DNA of 64,000 bases from Micromonospora haikouensis (GTDB taxonomy: Bacteria; Actinomycetota; Actinomycetes; Mycobacteriales; Micromonosporaceae), in contig NZ_FMCW01000003.1 in assembly GCF_900091595.1 (NCBI RefSeq), positions 62,001-126,000 of the forward strand, given 5' to 3'. This document shows, piece after piece, positions 34,297-42,582 of the stretch. Both the position numbers and the translations under genes were made by a program. The first letter of the stretch is position 1. Each line of letters opens with the position of its first letter. Below the pieces are notes generated by a model. It had not been told where the DNA came from. It worked only from the letters and a program-made list of their open reading frames with translations, and searched no databases.

Positions 34297-34680
34297 ATGG
34301 TCGATGTCGCTCTGCTGCCGGGGGAATACGCGGTGTGCCGGCTGGTCGCCGGTGCCGTCCTCGGGCCCGCCCTCTGGGGCGAACTGGGCGACGCCGAGGT
34401 GGTCAGCGTGAGCTGGGCCGCCGACGGGGTCTCCGTGATCTGCCCGGTCCCCCGCGCGCCGGCCGAGGTGGAGACCGACTGGCGGTGCCTGCGGATCGTC
34501 GGCCCGCTCGGCCAGGCGGTCACCGGCACCCTGGCCGCGCTCATCGGCCCGTTGACCGAGGCGCGGGTCGATCCGGTGGCGTTCTCCACGTACGACACCG
34601 ACCACGTGCTGGTCCCGGCCGTGCGGCTGGGCGAGGCGACCGCCGCGCTGCGCCGCGCCGGCCACCGCGTCCTCGACTGA
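34297..34680 (+). CDS. ACT-domain protein
   Basis: The 127-residue protein resembles the paired ACT-domain proteins found in actinobacteria: GEYAVCRLVAG, VVSVSWAADGVSVICPVP, WRCLRIVGPL, then LTEARVDPVAFSTYDTDHVLVP. ACT domains bind amino acids and regulate enzymes. TAGGGT ends 6 nt before ATG 34297, a leaderless pattern. The aromatic pathway gene pheA lies less than 1 kb downstream, but a link is only inferred. Confidence 0.8.
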   Translation: MVDVALLPGEYAVCRLVAGAVLGPALWGELGDAEVVSVSWAADGVSVICPVPRAPAEVETDWRCLRIVGPLGQAVTGTLAALIGPLTEARVDPVAFSTYDTDHVLVPAVRLGEATAALRRAGHRVLD

Positions 34681-34802
34681 CGGCCCCCGGGCGGTCGCCC
34701 GCGCGAGACCCGCCCGGTAGGCCTTCACGGCCAGGCCGATGGCTCCTACGATGAGCTCGGCCACCCGGCCACAACGACGTTCTCCGATGCAAGGATCGGC
34801 TC

Positions 34803-35438
34803 GTGCCGCCATCCGCACCGCACCGACCGGTGTCCCGCGCGCCCGGCGCCCCCGGTCCGTCCCGCGCGCCCGGTCACGCCGGTTGCTCCCGGGTGCCCGG
34901 CCGCTCCGGTTCGCTCCGGGCGCCCGGCGCGGTCGTGTTGCTCGCCGTCCTCGCCGGCACGCTCGCCGGCTGCAGCACGCCGCCGGAGCTGCGCCAGCCC
35001 GCCACCCTGCCCAGCATCGGCACGCCCGGCCCCACCCCGTCGGCCTCCGCCCCGCCCACCGGCCTGGCGACGCCGCCCACCCCACCGGCGGCGGGGCCGC
35101 CGACCACCCCGGCCACCGACCTGGTCGCCGGCCCCTGCCCCGACGGCCCGTCGGTGAACCGGGTCGTCGCGCTGCTGCGCGGCCCGGCCGGGGTGCTGTC
35201 CCGCTCGGTCGCGGTACGGGCGGGCGAGGGCCCGCTCTGCGCCGGGGACTGGCAGTACACGGTGCTGCGGGTGACGGGGCACGAGGAGCTGCAGGTGGTC
35301 ACCCGGGGCCGGCCGGGCGACCTGGAGCTGGTCACCGCCGGCACCGACGTCTGCACCATTGAGGTACGGGTGGCCGGGCCGCCCGGCATCCGGGCACTCG
35401 CCTGCGACGCCGTCCCCGGTGCCGTACCGGGTGCGTAG
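34803..35438 (+). CDS. Putative lipoprotein with Pro/Thr-rich linker
   Basis: The 211-residue protein has an Arg/Pro/Gly-rich lead with RAPG repeats, then a hydrophobic stretch ending in the lipobox LAGC (about residue 57), so the mature protein is lipid-anchored outside the membrane. A Pro/Thr/Ala linker of about 50 residues follows, then a small domain with paired Cys (GPCPDG, GPLCAGDWQYTVLRV, TDVCTIEV, ALACDAVPG). The long lead suggests that the true start may be GTG 34893. The function is unknown. Confidence 0.7.
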   Translation: MPPSAPHRPVSRAPGAPGPSRAPGHAGCSRVPGRSGSLRAPGAVVLLAVLAGTLAGCSTPPELRQPATLPSIGTPGPTPSASAPPTGLATPPTPPAAGPPTTPATDLVAGPCPDGPSVNRVVALLRGPAGVLSRSVAVRAGEGPLCAGDWQYTVLRVTGHEELQVVTRGRPGDLELVTAGTDVCTIEVRVAGPPGIRALACDAVPGAVPGA

Positions 35439-35447
35439 GCTGGCGGC

Positions 35448-36404
35448 ATGCCGGGAACACCGCCCACCCGTTTCGTCTACCTCGGCCCCGAGGGCACCTT
35501 CGCCGAGCAGGCGCTGCGCACCGTGCCGGCCGCCGAGCGCGGCACCCGCACGCCCGCCCGCAGCGTCGGCGAGGCCCTGGAGAGCGTCCGCGCCTCCGAG
35601 GCCGACGCGGCCCTGGTGCCGCTGGAGAACTCGATCGGCGGCGCGGTCGGCGTGACCCTGGACGAGCTGGCCGAGGGGGAACCGCTGGTGATCACCCGCG
35701 AGGTGATCCTGCCGGTCGAGTTCGTGCTCGGCGCCCGCCCGGGGACGTCGCCGGAGGAGATCCGCTCGGTGGCCGCCCATCCTCAGGCGTCCACGCAGTG
35801 CCGGGGCTGGCTGCGCGCCCACCTGCCGGACGCGGTCGTGGTCGACGTGCTCTCCAACGGGGCCGCCGCGGCGGGCGCGGCGACGGGCGAGTACGACGCG
35901 GCGATCTGCGCCCCGATCGGGGCCGCCCGGCACCGGCTGGCGGTGCTCGCCGACAAGATCGCCGACCATCCCGACGCGGTGACCCGGTTCGCGTTGCTGT
36001 CCCGCCCGGGCCCGCCCCCGCCCCCCACCGGGGACGACCTCACGTCGCTGGCCGTCTACATCGCCCACGACCGGGTGGGCGCGCTGCTGTCGGTGCTGAT
36101 GGAGCTGGCCGTGCGCGGGGTGAACCTGACCCGCATCGAGTCCCGCCCGACGGGCGAGGCGCTGGGCCGGTACGTCTTCTTCCTCGACTGCACCGGCCAC
36201 GTCGCCGAGCCGCGGCTCGGGGAGGCGTTGCAGGGGTTGCGGCGGGTCTGTGCCCAGGTGCGGTTCCTCGGGTCGTACCCCCGGCACCGGTGGGCGCAGC
36301 CGGCGGGCGACCTGCCCATTCCCGCGCCGGCCGGACTGTCGGACGCCGACTACGCCGACGCGGCGGCCTGGCTGGCCCGGTTGCGCGCCGGCGAGCTGAG
36401 CTGA
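35448..36404 (+). CDS. pheA: Prephenate dehydratase
   Basis: The 318-residue enzyme converts prephenate to phenylpyruvate (EC 4.2.1.51) for phenylalanine synthesis. It has YLGPEGTFAEQAL, VPLENSIGGAVG (catalytic region), HPQASTQCRGWL and TRFALLSRPG. A C-terminal ACT domain follows (about 200-285: SVLMELAVRGVNLTRIESRPTG) for feedback by Phe. TAGGCT ends 6 nt before ATG 35448, so it is leaderless. Length and domain order are normal. Confidence 0.95.
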   Translation: MPGTPPTRFVYLGPEGTFAEQALRTVPAAERGTRTPARSVGEALESVRASEADAALVPLENSIGGAVGVTLDELAEGEPLVITREVILPVEFVLGARPGTSPEEIRSVAAHPQASTQCRGWLRAHLPDAVVVDVLSNGAAAAGAATGEYDAAICAPIGAARHRLAVLADKIADHPDAVTRFALLSRPGPPPPPTGDDLTSLAVYIAHDRVGALLSVLMELAVRGVNLTRIESRPTGEALGRYVFFLDCTGHVAEPRLGEALQGLRRVCAQVRFLGSYPRHRWAQPAGDLPIPAPAGLSDADYADAAAWLARLRAGELS

Positions 36405-36446
36405 CCCCGGCCTCGCCGGCCCGGCTCGCGGCGGCGAGCTGAGACC

Positions 36447-36470
36447 GGGGCGCCCCGTGTCGGGCGCCCC
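36447..36470. terminator. Hairpin between pheA and the AIM24 gene
   Basis: GGGGCGCCC (36447-36455) pairs with GGGCGCCCC (36462-36470) in the gap between these convergent genes. It can act on both strands. Confidence 0.55.
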
Positions 36471-36504
36471 GCCCGGGTCAGCTCGTCGTCGGCGCGGCGA
36501 CGGG

Positions 36505-37227
36505 TCAGCTCAGCAGGCCGCCGAGCAGGCCGCCCTGCTGCTCCTGGGCGCCGCTGCCCGCGATCGGCGGCTCCTCGGAGGGCTGCACCACCACGAAGCC
36601 CTGCCCGGCGAAGCTCATTGTGAACGCCTCGCCGGTGCTGCGCCCCAGCAGCGTGCCCAGGCCGAGCTGCTCGGCCCGGTGGTAGCCGGTCTGGAGGTTG
36701 GCCGACCAGCAGACGGCGGCCTGCGGGTCGACGTAGGTCGGGGCGTCGACGTTGAGCACCACCGGGGTGCCCTTCGTGGTGATCGCGATCCGACCGTGGC
36801 CGGTGAAGACGCAGTTGAACAGGCCGGACGAGGAGGCCATCCCGGCGCCGCCGACCATGCGGATGTCGTACTGCAGGGTGGAGTCGAAGGCCAGCACGCT
36901 GGATCCGTTGATCGACAGGGCGTCGCCGGGCTCCAGGTCGATGATGTGCACGTCCTTGGCCAGCTCGGCGAGGAAGACGTCGCCCCGGCCGGTGAGCTTC
37001 ATCAGCGGGACGCCCTCGCCGGTGAGCTTCTGCTTGAGGAACTTGCCCAGGCCGCCGGAGCCGAGCGCCTGGAACTGCACCTGACCCTGGTAGGCGACCA
37101 TCGACCCGACCCGGGCCATCGCCTCACCGTTCAGCTCGATCTTCAACATCTTGGAGTTCTGCAGCCGCATGCCGGGCTGGGTGGACTCCTTCTCCAGGTT
37201 CTCGGCGGAGAACAGCGCGCTGCGCAT
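36505..37227 (-). CDS. AIM24 family protein
   Basis: The 240-residue protein has the TRAP-like/AIM24 double beta-sandwich pattern: MRLQNSKMLKIELNGEAMAR, VGSMVAYQG, GRGDVFLAELAKDVHIIDLE, DALSINGSSVLAFDSTLQYD, and FVVVQPSEEPP near the end. AIM24 proteins are of uncertain function. AGGAGG lies 7 nt before ATG 37227. The Gln/Gly-rich tail GGLLGGLLS is probably flexible. Confidence 0.88.
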   Translation of the reverse strand: MRSALFSAENLEKESTQPGMRLQNSKMLKIELNGEAMARVGSMVAYQGQVQFQALGSGGLGKFLKQKLTGEGVPLMKLTGRGDVFLAELAKDVHIIDLEPGDALSINGSSVLAFDSTLQYDIRMVGGAGMASSSGLFNCVFTGHGRIAITTKGTPVVLNVDAPTYVDPQAAVCWSANLQTGYHRAEQLGLGTLLGRSTGEAFTMSFAGQGFVVVQPSEEPPIAGSGAQEQQGGLLGGLLS

Positions 37228-37391
37228 GGAAGTGCCTCCTGACTCGGGGTTTCTGCCCGGAGGGTAGGTGACCAGCGCAACCGGTGACATCGGCCGAGCG
37301 GGGCCGGCCCGCCGTCGCGGGGCGCGGACCGGACGGACGGGGACGGGGACGCCGACGCGGACCGGACGGAGGGGACTCCGACGTCGACCCG

Positions 37392-37745
37392 TCAGCCCCA
37401 GCCGAGGTCGTGCAGCCGTTCGTCGTCGATGCCGAAGTGGTGGGCGATCTCGTGCACCACGGTCACCGCCACCTCGTCGACGACGTCCTCCTCGCTGTCG
37501 CAGATGCGCAGGATGGGGTGCCGGTAGATGAAGATGCGGTCCGGCAGGACGCCCGCGTAGTCCCAGCCCCGCTCGGTGAGGGCGTGCCCCTCGTAGAGGC
37601 CGAGCAGGTCCTCGTCGCCGGGGGGCGGGTGGTCCTCGACGAGGATCACCACGTTGCTCATCAGCCGCAGCAGTTCCTCGGGGACCTCGTCGAGGGCGTC
37701 CCCGACCAGTTCCTCGAAGCGCTCCCGGCTCATCTGGACCGCCAC
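37392..37745 (-). CDS. Small zincin-like metallopeptidase family protein
   Basis: The 117-residue protein has HEIAHHFGIDDERL, an HExxH zinc motif with a downstream Asp, as in the minigluzincin-like family of small actinobacterial metallopeptidases (COG3824). It is cytoplasmic; substrates are unknown. GACAAT 6 nt before GTG 37745 marks a leaderless start; ATG 37730 is an internal alternative. Confidence 0.88.
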   Translation of the reverse strand: MAVQMSRERFEELVGDALDEVPEELLRLMSNVVILVEDHPPPGDEDLLGLYEGHALTERGWDYAGVLPDRIFIYRHPILRICDSEEDVVDEVAVTVVHEIAHHFGIDDERLHDLGWG

Positions 37746-37806
37746 GCCCCCATTGTCCCCGAGCCGGCCCCGCGAACGGGGCCCAAGATCCCTCTCGTAC
37801 GGAAAA

Positions 37807-37830
37807 GTCCCCGTCCGTGCGGACGGGGAC
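37807..37830 (-). terminator. Terminator hairpin after the OsmC gene
   Basis: GTCCCCGTCCG (37807-37817) pairs with CGGACGGGGAC (37820-37830). It begins 30 nt behind the OsmC stop on the minus strand and before the next start. Confidence 0.65.
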
Positions 37831-37859
37831 CGTTCCGTGTCACGTGGGTGCGGGGAGCC

Positions 37860-38291
37860 TCAGGAGGCGAGGCGGGCCGTGAGGCTGATCTGGGCACCCG
37901 GGGAGAGCAGGCGCGAGATCGGGCAGTTCTCCTTGGCGGTCTCGGCCAGCTTGGCGAACTGGGCCTCGTCGAGCCCCGGGGCCTGGCCGACCGTCTCCAG
38001 GTCGATCCGGGTCACGGTCATCCCCGCGTCGGTCTTGTCGAAGTGCACCTTCGCGGTGGTCTCCACCGACGTGCCGGTCGCGCCGGCGTCGGCGAGCTGC
38101 TTGGAGAACGCCATCGAGAAGCAGGCGGCGTGGGCCGCCCCGATGAGTTCCTCGGGGTTGGTGCCCTCGCCCTCCTCGAACCGCGACTTGAAGGAGTAGT
38201 TTCCCTGGAGCCCGCCCTTGCCGGTGCGGACCGTGCCGGAACCCTCGGTGAGATCGCCCTGCCAGCGTGCGGAAGCGGTACGGATAGGCAT
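37860..38291 (-). CDS. OsmC-family peroxiredoxin
   Basis: The 143-residue protein of the OsmC/Ohr fold reduces organic hydroperoxides with two Cys: AAHAACFSMAF (peroxidatic) and KENCPISRLL (resolving). GTNPEELIGAAHA and the closing LTARLAS fit the OsmC branch. TAGCGT lies 6 nt before ATG 38291, so it is leaderless. Confidence 0.93.
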   Translation of the reverse strand: MPIRTASARWQGDLTEGSGTVRTGKGGLQGNYSFKSRFEEGEGTNPEELIGAAHAACFSMAFSKQLADAGATGTSVETTAKVHFDKTDAGMTVTRIDLETVGQAPGLDEAQFAKLAETAKENCPISRLLSPGAQISLTARLAS

Positions 38292-38465
38292 GAGCCGACG
38301 CTAACCGAAAGCCGGGCGCTGGGCGACCCGCTGCCCGTGATCCGGCCACACCGATCGTGGCGGTCGCGTTCCCGGCCACGCGGTGCCTGCTGTGTCATGA
38401 TGCGGCTCAGGCCCACGAGGTTCAGGACCACGATGTTCAGGCCCGCGAACGCGGAGAGGTGGCCG

Positions 38466-39152
38466 ATGTCCGACGATCTTTCCATTCCCCGGCAGGACAG
38501 CCGGGCCGGCGGTGCCACCGTCGTGGAGTGGGGTGGGCCCGAGCCTGCCCCGTCGGGGCGGGTGGGTCGCCCGCTGTCCCGGCTCGGGCGGGACCGCCGG
38601 ATCCCGCTGGTGGCGGCCGGCCTCGGCGGGGTGGCCGCGTTCGCCTCGCTGGTCGGTGAGTGGCTGGTGATGACCGTGCCGACCGGGGGGCCCGGGGGCG
38701 ACACGCTGCGGGTGCCGGGCGGGGTGTCCGACGTCGGCGGCTTCGGGCTGGGCTATCTGGTGGGCCTGTTCGCGCTGGTCACGGCTGCGGCCCTGGCCCT
38801 GCGGGGCAGCGCCGCCGTGCGGCACGACGCGCGGGTCGCCGGCCTCGCCCTGTCGACGGCCCTGATCGGCGCCCTGGTCGCCACGTCGGTGTCGCTGGAC
38901 GACTCGGGCCGGCGGGCCCTCTACTCCTCGGAGGACGGCTTCCAGGTCGAGTACGGCCGGGGGCTGGTGGCGGCCTTCGCGGCCTGCGTGCTGTTGGCGG
39001 CGGCGCTGTACCTCGCCGGCCGGACCGACGCCGGGCGACCGGACGAGAGCGCGCCGCGGGCGGAGCACCCGCCCGCCGAGGAGGCCGACCTGCCCCCCGG
39101 GCCGGCCGACCTCACGGTGCAGCCGACGGTCCCCTTCGCCCGCCCGGAATAG
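38466..39152 (+). CDS. Hypothetical membrane protein
   Basis: The 228-residue protein has a 50-residue cytoplasmic lead and four hydrophobic segments (about 50-68, 92-112, 125-145, 165-182). It ends in a Pro/Ala/Glu-rich cytoplasmic tail. No known motif is seen. ATG 38466 follows a GGAGAGG ribosome site. Upstream, CCACGA(G/T)GTTCAGG is present twice with 15-bp period (38413 and 38428). Confidence 0.72.
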   Translation: MSDDLSIPRQDSRAGGATVVEWGGPEPAPSGRVGRPLSRLGRDRRIPLVAAGLGGVAAFASLVGEWLVMTVPTGGPGGDTLRVPGGVSDVGGFGLGYLVGLFALVTAAALALRGSAAVRHDARVAGLALSTALIGALVATSVSLDDSGRRALYSSEDGFQVEYGRGLVAAFAACVLLAAALYLAGRTDAGRPDESAPRAEHPPAEEADLPPGPADLTVQPTVPFARPE

Positions 39153-39325
39153 CGCCCGGGGCGCGCGCAACCTGGGTGTGGTGTCGAGTTGCCGCCCGGT
39201 TCGCCGGGAAGCCATGGCCGCGCCCGGTTACGCGAGGTACGGTGGCTGCCCGCCGTCACTGCTGGTCGAGGCACCGACGACCCAGAGACAGGGCCGGCGC
39301 GACGGCGGCGGGCGAAGGAGGAGCC

Positions 39326-40147
39326 ATGACCCGCCCGGGGCTGCCCAAGCTGATCGCCACCGACCTCGACGGGACGCTGGTCCGCAGCGACGAGACCGTC
39401 TCCGCGTACACCCATGAGGTGCTCGACCGGGTGCGCGCCGCCGGCATCCCGGTGGTCGGCGCGACCGGCCGGGGCCCGCGACTCACCGAACTGACCCGCA
39501 ACGACATCCGCGCCGCCGACTTCCTGGTGCTCGCCGGCGGTGGCTGGGTGGTCGACCAGAGCGACCCGGCCGGGCCGGAGGTGCTGCGCGAGGAGCGGCT
39601 CTCCCGGCAGGTGCTGGCGCGGCTGCTCGCCGACTTGGAGGCCGAGGTCGGCCCGCTCACCGTGATGGTCGAGGCGTCCGGCGAGACCGGTGCCCCGCTC
39701 TGGGGCGACTACCACCCGAGCTGGCCGTACCCGGACCTGTTCGAGCCGCGTACCCGCGACGAGTGCCTCGCCACCGACGTGATCAAGGCGTTCGCCCGGA
39801 CGGCCGACCACCACGTCGACGCGCTGCTGGAGACCGCCCGCCGGATCGTCGGCCCGGAGGTGGCCGCGCTCACCCAGGCGGGGCTCGGCTTCGTCGAGAT
39901 CTCCCCGCCCGGGGTCGACAAGGCGTCCGGGCTGCACGTCGTGGCGCAGCGGCTCGGGGTGGACCCGGCCGACGTGCTGGTCTTCGGTGACATGCCCAAC
40001 GACCTGCCGATGTTCGAGTGGGCCGGGTGGTCCCGGGTGGCCGTCTCCAACGCCCACCCGACCGTCCGCGCCGCCGCCGACGAGGTGACGCTGCGCAACG
40101 ACGACGACGGAGTCGCGGTCTACCTGGACCGACTACTCTCCCGGTGA
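39326..40147 (+). CDS. HAD superfamily IIB (Cof-type) phosphatase, copy A
   Basis: The 273-residue hydrolase has motif I LIATDLDGTLVRSD with the nucleophile Asp, motif II GATGR, motif III Lys in VDKASGL, and motif IV FGDMPNDLPMFEWAG. Cof-type enzymes dephosphorylate sugar phosphates or cofactors. GAAGGAGGAGCC precedes ATG 39326. The next gene encodes a paralogue and overlaps by one base. Confidence 0.9.
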   Translation: MTRPGLPKLIATDLDGTLVRSDETVSAYTHEVLDRVRAAGIPVVGATGRGPRLTELTRNDIRAADFLVLAGGGWVVDQSDPAGPEVLREERLSRQVLARLLADLEAEVGPLTVMVEASGETGAPLWGDYHPSWPYPDLFEPRTRDECLATDVIKAFARTADHHVDALLETARRIVGPEVAALTQAGLGFVEISPPGVDKASGLHVVAQRLGVDPADVLVFGDMPNDLPMFEWAGWSRVAVSNAHPTVRAAADEVTLRNDDDGVAVYLDRLLSR

Positions 40148-40959
40148 TGGGAGAGACGCCTCGGCTGGTCGCCACGGACATCGACGGGACCCTGCTCACC
40201 GACGAGCGGACGCTCAGCCCCCGCACCCGCGACGCGCTGGCCCGGATGTCCGCGCGGGGCACGCCGGTCGTGCTGGTCACCGGCCGCCCGATCCGCTGGC
40301 TCCAACTGGTATACGAGCAGCTCGCCGAGCCGCTGCCGGCGATCTGCGCCAACGGCGCGGTGGTGTACGACCCGGTGGCCGACGAGGTGCTCCGGGCCGA
40401 CCCGCTCGCGCCGGAGCTGCTCGCCGAGGTGGCCCGGCGGCTGCGCGCCGAGGTGCCCGGGGTCAGCTTCGCGGTGGAGATCGTGGACAGCCGCGAGATG
40501 CGGCACGAGGCCGGCTATCCGCTGCGCTGGGACGCCGACGCGGAGGCGATCCGGGCGATCACCTCGCCGGAGGAGCTGCACTCGGTGCCGGCGGTGAAGC
40601 TGCTGGCCCGCGCCGGCGAGCAGGACCCGGACGTGTTCGTGGAGGTGGTCGCCGGGGCGCTGCGCGGGCTGGCCGAGGCGACCCACTCGTCGTACACGGG
40701 GCTGGTGGAGATCTCGGCGGCCGGGGTGACCAAGGCGGCGGGCCTGGCCTGGTACTGCGCCCGGCTCGGGATCGACGAGCGGGACGTGCTGGCCTTCGGC
40801 GACATGCCCAACGACGTGCCGATGCTGACCTGGGCCGGCCGGGGGGTGGCGGTGGCGAACGCGCACCCCGCCGTCCTGGCGATCGCCGACGAGGTGACGG
40901 CGGCGAACTCCGCCGACGGCGTGGCCGCGTACCTGGAGAAGGTCTTCGGGGTGGGCTGA
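40147..40959 (+). CDS. HAD superfamily IIB (Cof-type) phosphatase, copy B
   Basis: The 270-residue paralogue of the upstream gene has VATDIDGTLLTDERT, VTGRPIRW, VTKAAGLAWY and FGDMPNDVPMLTWAG. The ATG overlaps the preceding TGA. The shared motifs, equal length and tight linkage indicate an old tandem duplication with diverged substrate loops. Substrates are unknown. Confidence 0.9.
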   Translation: MGETPRLVATDIDGTLLTDERTLSPRTRDALARMSARGTPVVLVTGRPIRWLQLVYEQLAEPLPAICANGAVVYDPVADEVLRADPLAPELLAEVARRLRAEVPGVSFAVEIVDSREMRHEAGYPLRWDADAEAIRAITSPEELHSVPAVKLLARAGEQDPDVFVEVVAGALRGLAEATHSSYTGLVEISAAGVTKAAGLAWYCARLGIDERDVLAFGDMPNDVPMLTWAGRGVAVANAHPAVLAIADEVTAANSADGVAAYLEKVFGVG

Positions 40960-40961
40960 GA

Positions 40962-40993
40962 CGCGCGCCGGGCCTGCGACGGCCCGGCGCGCG
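40962..40993. terminator. Hairpin between the HAD gene and bpa
   Basis: CGCGCGCCGGGCC (40962-40974) pairs exactly with GGCCCGGCGCGCG (40981-40993). The genes on either side are convergent. Confidence 0.65.
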
Positions 40994-40999
40994 ACGGTG

Positions 41000-41593
41000 T
41001 CAGAGGTATTGCCCGGTGCTGTGCCCCTCGCCGCCCTGTGGCTGGCCGATGCCCGGCATGCCCGGCATCATCCCGGCGGGGCCGCTGGGCAGCGCCTGCC
41101 GGCCGGAGCGCATCTGCTCCAGCTGCACGCGGGCGGCCATCTGCTGCGCCACCAGGGCCGCCTGGATGCCGTGGAACAGCCCCTCCAGCCAGCCGACGAG
41201 CTGGGCGTGGGCGATCCGCAGCTCGCCCTCGCTGGGCGCCTTGTCCTCGGTGAAGGGCAGCGATATCCGCTCCAGCTCGTCGCGGAGCTCGGGGGCGAGG
41301 CCCTCCTTCAGCTCGACGATCGACCGTTCGTGGATCTCGCGCATCCGGTGCCGGCTCGCGTCGTCGAGCGGGGCTGCCTTGACCTCCTCCAGCAGCTGTT
41401 TGATCATGCTGCCGATCCGCATCACCTTGGCGGGTTGCTCGACCAGGCGGGTCGGGTCCTCGCCCACGGCCTCGTCGGTCTGCACGGTGCCGACCGGGCG
41501 GCCGTCCGGGCCGACCACCACCACGGTGCCGGATCGCCCGGTGCCGTCGTGGCCCGGCTCGTCGTCTTGTCCAGCGGAGTGCGCTTCGGTCAT
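41000..41593 (-). CDS. bpa: Bacterial proteasome activator
   Basis: The 197-residue protein matches Bpa/PafE: an acidic N-terminal region, VMRIGSMIKQLLEEVKAAPL and a four-helix core with RMREIHERSIVELKEGL and AHAQLVGWLEGLFHGIQAAL. A Met/Pro/Gly-rich tail follows, ending in GQYL. Bpa forms ATP-independent dodecameric rings that dock through GQYL onto the 20S proteasome and open its gate for unfolded proteins. A CAAGAT box 7 nt before ATG 41593 supports this start over upstream ones. Confidence 0.93.
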   Translation of the reverse strand: MTEAHSAGQDDEPGHDGTGRSGTVVVVGPDGRPVGTVQTDEAVGEDPTRLVEQPAKVMRIGSMIKQLLEEVKAAPLDDASRHRMREIHERSIVELKEGLAPELRDELERISLPFTEDKAPSEGELRIAHAQLVGWLEGLFHGIQAALVAQQMAARVQLEQMRSGRQALPSGPAGMMPGMPGIGQPQGGEGHSTGQYL

Positions 41594-41706
41594 GCGTTCC
41601 ATCTTGACCCAGGCGACGGGCCGCCCGCTCGCCGGGACCGGCACCGGTCGCGGGTGTTCCCCGACCGGGCACCCTCGGGGCCTTCTGCCGCGCTACCGTC
41701 GCCGGC

Positions 41707-42504
41707 ATGCCCGCCGACCCGCGCTCCGTGCTCGACCGCCCCGCCCCCGCGCCGGACGCCACCGTCGCCTACGGCGGGCACCCGGACCAGGTCGCCGACC
41801 TGCGCCGCCCGGCGGGGGACGGCCCGCCGCTCCCCCTGGTCGTGGTGGTGCACGGCGGCTTCTGGCGGGCCGAGTACGACCGCGGCCACACCGGGCCGCT
41901 CGCGGCGGCGCTGGCCGCGCTCGGCTATCCGGTGGCCCAGCTGGAGTACCGGCGCACCGGGCAGCCGGGCGGCGGCTGGCCGGGCACCCTCGCGGACGTG
42001 CTGGCGGGGGTCGCCGCGCTGCCCGGGCTGGCCGGGCCGGTGCTGGGCGACCGGCTGCGCCCGGGGCCGCCGCTGTTGGTCGGCCACTCGGCCGGCGGCC
42101 ACCTCGCCCTGTACGCCGCCGCCACCGCACCGGGGACGGTGGCGGGGGTGCTGGCGCTCGCCCCGGTCGCGGACCTGGCCGAGGCGTACCGGCTGGACCT
42201 GGACGGCGGGGCGGTGGCCGCGCTGCTCGGCGGCGGGCCGGCGGAGCACCCGCAGCGGTACGCCGCCGCCGACCCCCGCCTGCTGGTGCCCGCCCCGACA
42301 CGGACGGTGATTCTGCACGGCCTGCTGGACCGGCAGGTGCCGGTGGGGGTGAGCCGGTCATATGCCGCCGCCGCGCGGGCGGCCGGCGGCCCGGTGACGC
42401 TCGTGGAGCTTCCCGAATGCGAGCATTTCGGTCTTATCGATCCCGAGTCCGCCGCCTGGCCGGAGGTGGCCCGTGGGCTGCGAACCTTGCACTTTGATCA
42501 CTGA
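41707..42504 (+). CDS. Alpha/beta hydrolase
   Basis: The 265-residue hydrolase has the oxyanion motif VVVVHGGFWRAEYD, nucleophile elbow GHSAGGHLALY, the acid in LLDRQVPVG and the catalytic His in CEHFGLID. The HGG pattern suggests a kynurenine formamidase or esterase-like enzyme. TACCGT 7 nt before ATG 41707 marks a leaderless promoter. Confidence 0.88.
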   Translation: MPADPRSVLDRPAPAPDATVAYGGHPDQVADLRRPAGDGPPLPLVVVVHGGFWRAEYDRGHTGPLAAALAALGYPVAQLEYRRTGQPGGGWPGTLADVLAGVAALPGLAGPVLGDRLRPGPPLLVGHSAGGHLALYAAATAPGTVAGVLALAPVADLAEAYRLDLDGGAVAALLGGGPAEHPQRYAAADPRLLVPAPTRTVILHGLLDRQVPVGVSRSYAAAARAAGGPVTLVELPECEHFGLIDPESAAWPEVARGLRTLHFDH

Positions 42505-42582
42505 ACATTGACGCAGCGTCGCCGAACGGGTAGAACGCCGAGGGGACGGTATCGGCCCTGCTCAGCTCCCGGAAGGAACTCG

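Noticed and set aside
34681..34762. Small minus-strand peptide (AELIVGAIGLAVKAYRAG...)
   Set aside because: It has an appealing hydrophobic pattern, but the frame runs on without a stop into the antisense of the ACT gene and has no ribosome site.
37786..37806. Fourth copy of palindromic repeat family P
   Set aside because: CCAAGATC and CTCGTAC are present, but the order and spacing differ from the other copies and the left arm is absent.
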